A stretch of DNA of 64,000 nt from Mikania micrantha. Lineage: Eukaryota > Streptophyta > Magnoliopsida > Asterales > Asteraceae. The DNA is taken from positions 60,649,595 to 60,713,594 of the forward strand of contig CM018689.1 in assembly GCA_009363875.1 (NCBI GenBank). The letters are read 5' to 3'. Under the pieces are notes generated by a model. It was given only the letters and a program-made list of their open reading frames with translations, was not told the origin of the DNA and ran no database searches. The position numbers were made by a program, and so were the translations under genes. The stretch's first letter is position 1, and every line of letters begins with the position of its first letter. Of this stretch, positions 14,101 through 23,100 are shown in pieces.

Positions 14101-17100
14101 TTGAGGAAAAAACCCCTGACGATAGTGTTGAGGATATGGCTGAGATAAGCTTGCACGCCATTTTTGGCAAATCCCACACTGCCACCATGAAGATTCATGG
14201 AACATTAAACTCAGCCGAAGTACTGATCTTGATTGACAACGGATCTATCCACAACTTCATTTCTGACACTCTGGTCCACAAACTGAAGTTGATTACCCAA
14301 CTCATTAACCCTTTTGGGGTTCAAATTGGGAACGGGGATATCATAAGGTGCAACAGAGTTTGTAAAGATGTAGCTTTGTAATTATCAAAGCTCCAACTCA
14401 GACAGGATTTTTATCCTTTTTCTATTGGGGGCGCTGATCTCGTGCTTGGAATCCAATGGTTGTCTTCATTGAACACTGTTCAAGCAAACTGGAATGAGAT
14501 GTTCCTGATTTTTTCAATTGATGGCAAATAGTACAAACTACAAGGGGTTTCTTCCGGAACACATAAGTCAGCAGCTTTTCAACACATCACTGCCGAACCC
14601 GACCACTCAGAGCCTGTCCCAGAAGCACTTAACTCAATCATAACACCCTTCCATTCCCTTTTTCAGGAACCTACCACACTTCCCCCGTTTCGTTCACACT
14701 ACCACTCCATTCCACTTTTACCAAATGCCTCCCCTCCAAACATTCGACCCTATCGTTACCCACATGCCCAAAAAACCGAAATTGAGAAACAGGTAGAGAA
14801 CCTCTTGACTTCTGGATTTATTCAGCCGAGTACCAGTCCATTTTCTAGTCCGGTTCTACTGGTCAAGAAAAAGGATTCAACATGGAGGATGTGCGTAGAT
14901 TACCGTGCCCTAAACAAGCTTACAGTTGCTGACAAATATCCAATTCCTAACATTGATGAGCTGTTGGATGAACTATATGGGGCTACAATCTTTTCTAAGA
15001 TTGATTTACGATCGGGCTACTACCAAATTCGTGTAAATTCGGAGGATATCAAAAAGACAACCTTTGAAACACACTCCGGTCATTATGAATTTAAAGTCAT
15101 GCCCTTTGGCCTCACTAATGCACCCTCCACATTTCAGGCAGCTATGAATGACCTCTTCCGACCCTACTTGCGGCGTTTTGTATTGGTGTTCTTCGATGAC
15201 TTCCTAATTTACAGCCCATCTATGGAGCAGCATGTGTCGGACCTCCAAACAACATTAGCACTTCTGGTAAAGAACCAATTTTATGCTAAGCTGTCTAAGT
15301 GTTGTTTTGGACAGGAAAAAGTGGCCTTTTTGGGTCATATCGTTTCTCAAGAGGGTGTGCACGTGGACCAAGATAAAGTTGCCGTTGTACAATCTTGGCC
15401 TAAACCTACAAATGTTAAGGAGGTTCGCGGCTTTTTAGGTCTCACTGGCTATTAGCGCCGATTTGTTCGACATTATGGCCTTTTAGCCCGTCCCCTTACT
15501 TGCCTCACCAAAAAAGATGGGTTTTATTGGGATGAAGAAGCTACTACAACTTTTTCTAAGTTGAAGCATGCCCTCATTACTGCTCCGGTTATTCGCCTGC
15601 CTGATTTCCAAAAGCCGTTTGTGGTCGAGTGTGATGCCTCCTCTGAGGGTGTGGGAGCCATCCTAATTCAAGCGGACCATCCCATTGCCTCTTTTAGCAA
15701 GGCTTTGTCCTTTAACACCCGACTCAAGTCGGCTTATGATCGAGAGTTACTGGCCCTGGTTCTCGCAGTTCAAAAGTGGAACCATTATCTTATGGGACAT
15801 CGTTTTTTTATCAAAACAGACCACTACACCTTGAAATTCTTGTTGGAACAACGGGTTACTACAGTGGAACAACAAAGACTTCTCCTGAAATTAATGCCAT
15901 GTAATTTTTCTATTATCCACAGAGCAGAAAAAGAGAATAGAGGGGCTGATGCCTTGTCCCGTCGTCCAACCGCTACTGCTCAGTTGTGCACACTCCTTTT
16001 ACCAAAATCCTTGACACTTACTGATATCCAAGAGTCTTTACACAATGACCCTTATACCCAAGACATCATTCAAAAGCTTTCTACCAACCCATCAGCAGCC
16101 CCTCACTTTTCCATGGTAGATCAGCTTTTATTGTATAAAGGTTGTGTGGTTGTCCCAAATAATTCCTCCATTCGAAACAATATTCTACATGAGGCGCATG
16201 ATACTCCTATGGGTGGTCATGGAGGTTTTTTAAAAACATATAAAAGGGTGCTGCTCCAATTCTTTTGGCTGAACCTTAAACGTGATGTTCGTTTTCATGT
16301 GCAAAATTGCTCAACTTGCCAACAACAGAAATATGAAACCCTTGCTCCTGCTGGGCTGTTACAGCCTCTTCCTATTCCTCAAAGGATCTGGGATGATATT
16401 TCTCTCGACTTTATTGTGGGCCTCCCAGTTTCTAATCGTATTGATACTATATTTGTGGTGGTGGACAGATTGAGTAAATATGCTCATTTCCTTCCTCTCA
16501 GACATCCTTTTACCGCTAAGAGTATTGCTGCTCTCTTTTGTAAAGAGATTGTCTGTTTACATGGTTTTCCCCTTTCTATTGTTTCTGACCGTGATACTAA
16601 TTTTCTCGGTAACTTTTGGCAGGAATTGTTTCGTTTGGGACATACATCGCTCAAGATGAGTACAAGTTACCATCCCCAAACGGATGGTCAAACCGAGGTG
16701 GTTAACCGGTGTTTGGAAGCTTATCTCCGTTGTTTTGCACATGAACAACCACTGCATTGGAGTTCTTTCTTGGCGTGGGCTGAATACTCTTACAATACCG
16801 GTTTTCACACTTCACTTCGTACCACACCATTTAATGTTGTCTATGGTCGTGATCCACCTACCTTGCATCCATATGTTTTAGGGGAAACCAACAATGCTGA
16901 ATTGGAAAACCAACTAATTACTCGAGATCAAATGCTTATTTTATTGCGTGCAAATTTACAAAAGGCGCAGGATCGTATGAAATCGCAGCTGGATTAGAAG
17001 CGAAGGGAACTTAATTTTCAAGTGGGTGATGCTATTTTTCTTCGTATTCAACCCTACCGTCAAAAAAGTTTGGCTAAGAGGCGATTTGAGAAACTTTCTC

Positions 17101-20100
17101 CCAGATTTTATGGTCCTTATTTTATAACTAAACGCGTGTGTCCAGTGGCTTATGAGTTAGCTTTGCCTGAGAATTCTTGCATCCATCCAGTGTTCCATGT
17201 ATCAATGCTGAAGCCAGCACGTGGTGTTTTTCCTTCTACTCCAGTTGCCCCTTTGCCAATTACCAAAGATTGGGAAGTTGATCTTCAACCTGAAAAGGTT
17301 TTGTCTCATCGTTGGAGGTCTTTTAATGATTCTTTAGTGTTGGAATTGTTAATTTCATGGGCTTCTCGTCCTATGGAGGAAGCCACATGGGAGGAGTATG
17401 ATTTATTAGTGGAGCAGTTTCCTGATTTTCGACTTGAGGCCAAGTCGTTTTACCGGGAGGGTAGTATTGATAGCAATCCAGCACCTCCATTAAAGGTGTA
17501 CTCGAGGAGAAAGTCCAAGGATGCAGCTGATGCAGCTAATGCCGGGTTAGAATTATTGGATGTCATTTATGGGATCGGGTTTGACCCATTTAATCCAATA
17601 AGGGAGGTAAATTAGAGCTGGTCAAGTTAGTGGAGGCGTGGGGTTACTTGTGCGCTAAAAGTGGGGAATTAACTGCTGAGAAGTTGTCTTTTGTTTTTCT
17701 TTATTAGTTTATTGTTTGAGTTTGTCTTGTACTCTTGTCAATGTTATTTTTTATTAACCTTTGTAATTTGGAGATTAGCCTATCTCGAATCAGGCCTTAT
17801 CAATCGAATCCTCTATCCTTTGTTTCTTACATTGGTTAGAATCTATCAGTCTACCTCGAACAACAATTCCATTCCACTCGCCTTGACAATTTTTCCAATA
17901 TCACCTCCTACTACCAGAAACTCAAAACCCTTGCTGACCAATTAGCCAATGTCGGCTCTCCCATCTCCAATGATCGACTTGTTCTTCAGCTTATATCCGG
18001 CCTCAACACAGATTTTGATGGAGTTGGTATGCTTCTTCAGCAAACAGTTCCTCTGCCCGACTTCTATGAAGCCCGCTTAAAACTCATCCTTGAAGAAACT
18101 CACAAAGCCAATCAACAACCTCCACCCACTTTTCTTAGTTGCTGCTGTAAACACAGCTTCCCCAGTACCTACGGAGCCGTCTTCCTCTTCCTCTGACCCT
18201 CCTATGGGCCACGGCAGAGCCTCCTTTCGAAACCGTGGTCGTGGCCGAGGCCGCTCCTCTGGCCGTGGTCGTGGATACCGTGGACACCAACAACCTTGGC
18301 AAACTTTTTCATCTTCCACATCTCCCTTGAACCACACTCCATCACTGGCACCATGGGGATGGCCCAACCCACCATGGGCGGTTCCCCCATGCCCTTACCC
18401 AACAGCTCCTCACCCACCCCTTACTCGCTCACCCACTACAGCACCTGGCCTCCTTGGCCCCAGACCAGATCACTCCCACTTTGCCTCCTCCGAAGCTTGC
18501 TCTCAGGCCACTGACATTGAACAAGCCCTACATACAATGACTCTAGATGGACCAGATAACACCTGGTACCTAGATTCTGGTGCAACTTCCCACATGACCA
18601 ACAACTCAGGTAATCTGCCCTCCTATTCCTCTAATGGCAGTTCTCATCACATCACAGTTGGGAATGGTTCCCAAATTCCCATACAAGGAACTGGCCACTC
18701 CATCTTATCCCCTCCCCTCCCACCCTTTCATCTCAATGATATCTTATTACTAATTTACTTTCTGTTCGTAAATTTGTTTCTGATAATAAACTTTCTATTT
18801 AGTTTGATCCTTTTGGTTTTCTTGTGAAGGACCTTCATACACGGATTCCTATCATCCGATGTGACAGCTCAGGACCACTTTATCCTCTCACCTCTCCACA
18901 ACATTCTCAAGTCTCTACTCCACTGGTTTTCGCAGCTGTTTCTCAAGACCTTTGGCACCGCCGCCTTGGACACCCCGGATTCAATTTATTGCAATTTCTT
19001 AGACAAAATAATAGCATTGATTGTAATCTTATTAAACAGCCTTAATCTTTATGTCAGCCTTGTGTTTTTGGCAAGTTAATAAAATTTCCTTTTCATAGTT
19101 CAACTTCAGTTACACATTCTGCATTTGATATTGTACATAGCTATTTATGGACATCCCCGGTACAATCTTCCGAGGGCCATAAATACTATATCTTATTTTT
19201 GGATGACTATACAAATTATCTTTGGACCTTCCCTCTTTCCCACAAATCTCAAGTCTTTCACATGTTTCTTCTCTTCCACAAACTCATTAAAACTCAATTT
19301 GACAAGTCCATTAAAACCTTACAATGTGATAATGGAACTGAATTTAACAACAATCTCTTTCATGAATTTTGCAAAACTAATGGTATGAGTTTCCGGTTCT
19401 CTTGTCCACACACCTCCTCCCAAAATGGAAAATCCGAACGCAAAATTCGTTCCATAAATAATATCATTCGCACTCTCCTCATTCAATCTGCGGTGCTTCC
19501 TTGCTACTGGCACTTCGCCCTTCAAACATCCACCTACCTGTTGAACATCCTCCCCAGCAAAATACTTCATTTTCACACCCCTACCTCTGTCCTCTACAAC
19601 TGCTAGCCCACATACGCCCATCTTAGGACATTCGGCTTCCTATGCTTTCCTCTACGCCCCACCTCCACCATTCACTCAATGATCGCTCATCCCCCCTGTG
19701 TCTTCCTCGGTTATCCCCTCAATCATAGGGGATACACCTGTCTTGACTCTTGACCTTTCAACCCACAAAATCATCACTTCCCGCCATGTTGTTTTTGATG
19801 AAACCATCTTCCCTTTCACAAAGTCCAAACCCACACCTTCCTACCAATTTCTTCACTCAGATCCACACCCCATCATATGGACATCACAATCACCTGCAAC
19901 CCCTCCCTCCCATGCCACACACCAGCCTATTCTACATACTTACTCCGGTCGCCCAAAACCTACCCCTTCAACTACAAATCCCACATCCACATCCGCTGCT
20001 TCTTCAGCAACTCCAGCACCCGTACCTCCCTCTCACCACCCTATGCAAACCCGCAGCAAAACCGCAACTTCCTCTCTTCTTGCAACAACCCCACCACCCC

Positions 20101-23100
20101 CTATCACATCCCTTCCTCGTAATATCTCACAGGCTCTAGCCACTCCCGAATGGAAATCATCCATGGTTGATGAATTCAACGCCCTAGTTGACAATCAAAC
20201 CTGGACACTTGTCCCATGCACCCCAGCTATGAACATCATCCGTTGCATGTGGATCTTCAAACACAAAACAAAGGCTGACGGCTCCCTTGAGTGTTACAAG
20301 GCCAGACTTGTGTGTGATGGACGCTCCCAACGGGTTGGAATCGATTGTGGGGACACCTTTAGCCCCGTGGTCAAACCTGCCACCATCCGCGCAGTTCTCA
20401 CCATCGTTGTGTCTCACTCCTGGCCCATTCATCAGCTCGATGTTAAGAACGCATTTCTCCATGGGCAATTAACTAAAACCGTATTCATGCACCAACCTGC
20501 TGGCTTTCGTGACCCACGATTCCCTCTGATCACATGTGTCATCTTAAACGATCCTTATATGGCCTCAAACAGGCCCCCAGAGCCTGGTTCCAATGATTTA
20601 CTGATTTTGTTCTCACATTGGGCTTTCAAAACATCAAAAATGATCACTCCCTCTTCATTTACCGAGATGGACCCAATATCGCCTATCTTCTACTCTACGT
20701 AGATGACATAATTCTTACCATCGCCACTGAAAATCTCCGACTACAATTACTCCAACTTTCAAAGGAATTTGCAATGAAGGACCTTGGCCCTCTCAGCTTC
20801 TTCCTTGGCATATCCGTCTCTCAATCTTCCTCTGGATTGCATCTCTCTCAACACAAATATGCCAAAGATATCCTGGAACGTGCAGGCGTGTCTGATTGCA
20901 AACCAGTCCACACACCTTTCGACACAAGTGGAAAGCTTGGGGCTACCGCAGGTGACCTCCTGGCTGATCCCACCTCATTTAGACAACTTGTTGGTGCACT
21001 CCAATATCTTACCTTTACAAGACCAGACTTAACTTATGATGTCCAACAGCTATGCATACACATGCATTCTCCCCGCACTTCCCATTATAATGCTTTTAAA
21101 ACGCATACTTCGTTATATTCAAGGCACTCTCTCATTTGGCCTACAAATTACCAAATCCTCATCTTCATCTCTCCTGGCCTACACGGACGCAGACTGGGCT
21201 GGCTGCCCCGATACTCGACGCTCAACCTCTGGCTACTGCATATACCTTGGGGACAATCTCATTTCTTGGTCTTCTAAGCGCCAAACCACTGTATCTCGCT
21301 CAAGTGCTGAAGCCGAGTACTGGGGAGTTTCAAAAGTGGTTGCTGAACTTTGTTGGATTCGTAATCTTCTGCTGGAACTGCATCACCTTCATTCCAAGAC
21401 TTCCATTGTTTACTATGACAATATCAGCGCCATCTACCTGACAGCCAACCCTGTTCTCCATCAACGTACCAAACATATTGAATTAGACATACATTTCGTA
21501 CGTGAAAAGGTTCAACGTGGTCACATTCAAGTTCTGCACATTCCATCACGCTTCCAAATTGCAAACATCTTCACCAAAGGCCTCCCTCGCATTCTATTTG
21601 AAGACTTTAGATCCAGTCTCAACATTCTATCCTATCCCGTTTCGACCGCGGGGTATCTTAGACCGTATATATATAAATATAGATATATATTAGTTTAGAG
21701 ATAGACATTAGTTAGTTCCTATATTCAATCCTATAATAAAGGATTTGTATCTCTATATATATAGGGTTGATTATTCAATGAGATTCATTCGATTGATGCC
21801 ATATCATATTCTATCAATAGCATTTTTATTCATCAAACAGCTGACTTCCTTTATGTAAAGTAAAGTTTTAGCATACCGATAATGTCACTTTGATCATTTT
21901 TGTTAGAATACATGCTAAGTGCAGATTTTCAGGGTTCTAAACTATGCTGTTTTTTCTTTTGCAGTTATTATGTCAGTACGAACCCAATTCTGTTCTCCAT
22001 TTCCTTGAGACATGTGAGAGCTATAGAGTAGACCATTGCTTACGCTTGTGCCAAGAACATAAAATTATAGATGCTGCTGCTTTCTTATTAGAAAGGGTTG
22101 GAGACGTTGGAAGTGCTCTTTCATTCACACTTTCTGGTCTTGCGGATAAATTTGACGTGCTTGCTCAAAGTGTATTAGATTATGCCAGGGTGGATCAGGC
22201 CATGGTCTATTGCTCCTTCCTTACTCATTTCAGCATATTTTTAAAACTTGCATAATATCATATTTACCCACCAAAAATCATAACATCAAATATTACCCAC
22301 TTCAAAATCTTATATATATATATATAGGGAGGTATTCCATTAAGAACCATTTTTATGTTAGGAACTTGAGAACTGCATAATACACTTGTACATTATGCTT
22401 TAAGTTTTGTACATAGAGTGGTTATTTAAAAGGGTAAAATAGTAACTTCTCTTACTTTAAAGTAAAATTACTTTTATACCCCTAAAAAATGTGGTTCAAA
22501 ATTAGTTCCTTTGGTTCTTTCATATTTAGTGGTTCTCAATTGAATAAGTCCCTATATATATATATATATATATATATATTATCTATTTCATTATAAGGGG
22601 TTTCTACAGAAGCATCCTTCATCCGACCCTCCCTAGATCCTACTGATTAGTGGGACTTTACCAGGCATGTTTGTTTGTTTTTTTTTTTTATATTTATCGT
22701 TATTTATGTTTGTTTTTTTAATATATTTATCGTTATAAATAACATGACCATTATGCCTGAACCTTCTTAACGACTTCTCCATGATATGTAGTGCTTAAAA
22801 CTTCATAGTTTAAAACATCAACTCTTCAAAAGACCCATTGTGAAATAAGCAAGAAATTTGTTGCATAAACAAAACCTAATCAATTGCTTTACTAAGGAGG
22901 GAACATAACTTAATCAGTTGCTTAAAACATCATTGTTTAAAAATCAACTCTTCACCTGGTGTGAAAATGCACCAGAAAAATATCAACAAGGAGCGAACAT
23001 CAGCCGTTGCTTCTCTGAAAATGATTGCTACTCTGAAATTTATCGATTGCATTCAACACTAGCCAATCAAGTTAGAAAATTTTAAATCAAATGCCAAAAT

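Larger units (their letters stand above)
12751..17848 (+). mobile_element. Ty3-type chromodomain LTR retrotransposon nested in copia gag
   Basis: LTRs of 368 bp and 381 bp begin TGATAGCAAT and end GAATCTATCA, with the inverted ends TGATAG/CTATCA. The target duplication is ATCTA (12746-12750) and GTCTA (17849-17853), one mismatch, inside copia gag, which proves it arrived after the copia element. The order gag, protease, RT, RNase H, integrase, chromodomain defines a chromovirus-class Ty3 element. A single reading frame spans 13152-17615 with no frameshift but five stop codons (13950, 14379, 14529, 15453, 16995). Confidence 0.95.
12374..18130 (+). pseudogene. copia gag, split by the nested Ty3 element
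   Basis: The gag frame starts at the ATG at 12374 (MDKLHPAITV), 76 nt after the PBS. It runs through a UBN2/retrotransposon-gag-like region (YTSWAELFKIHCRAFEVLDH) to a TGA at 12698-12700 sitting where families usually have Trp (AQA*TALANIF). It is cut at 12750 inside the conserved RAxYLEQQF segment and resumes at 17849 as VYLEQQF...STRLDNFSNITSYYQKLKTLADQ. A frameshift follows near 18130, then an RGRGRGRSSGRGRGYRG basic stretch. Inactive. Confidence 0.85.
12125..21816 (+). mobile_element. Ty1/copia LTR retrotransposon, decayed, in VPS8 intron 13
   Basis: Short LTRs of about 161 bp flank a PBS, gag, protease, integrase, reverse transcriptase and RNase H in that order, which is the copia order (integrase before RT). 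Flanking 5-mers ATACC (12120-12124) and ATAGC (21817-21821) look like a target duplication with one change. Without the Ty3 element nested at 12751-17848 the element would be about 4.6 kb. The frame changes at least five times (about 18130, 18760, 19650, 20540 and 21100), with stops at 12698 and 19043, so it makes no functional polyprotein. It lies in the same orientation as VPS8. Confidence 0.93.

Noticed and set aside
13778..14188. 136-codon minus-strand frame in the Ty3 element
   Set aside because: It mirrors the gag/zinc-knuckle coding strand; a shadow of gag.
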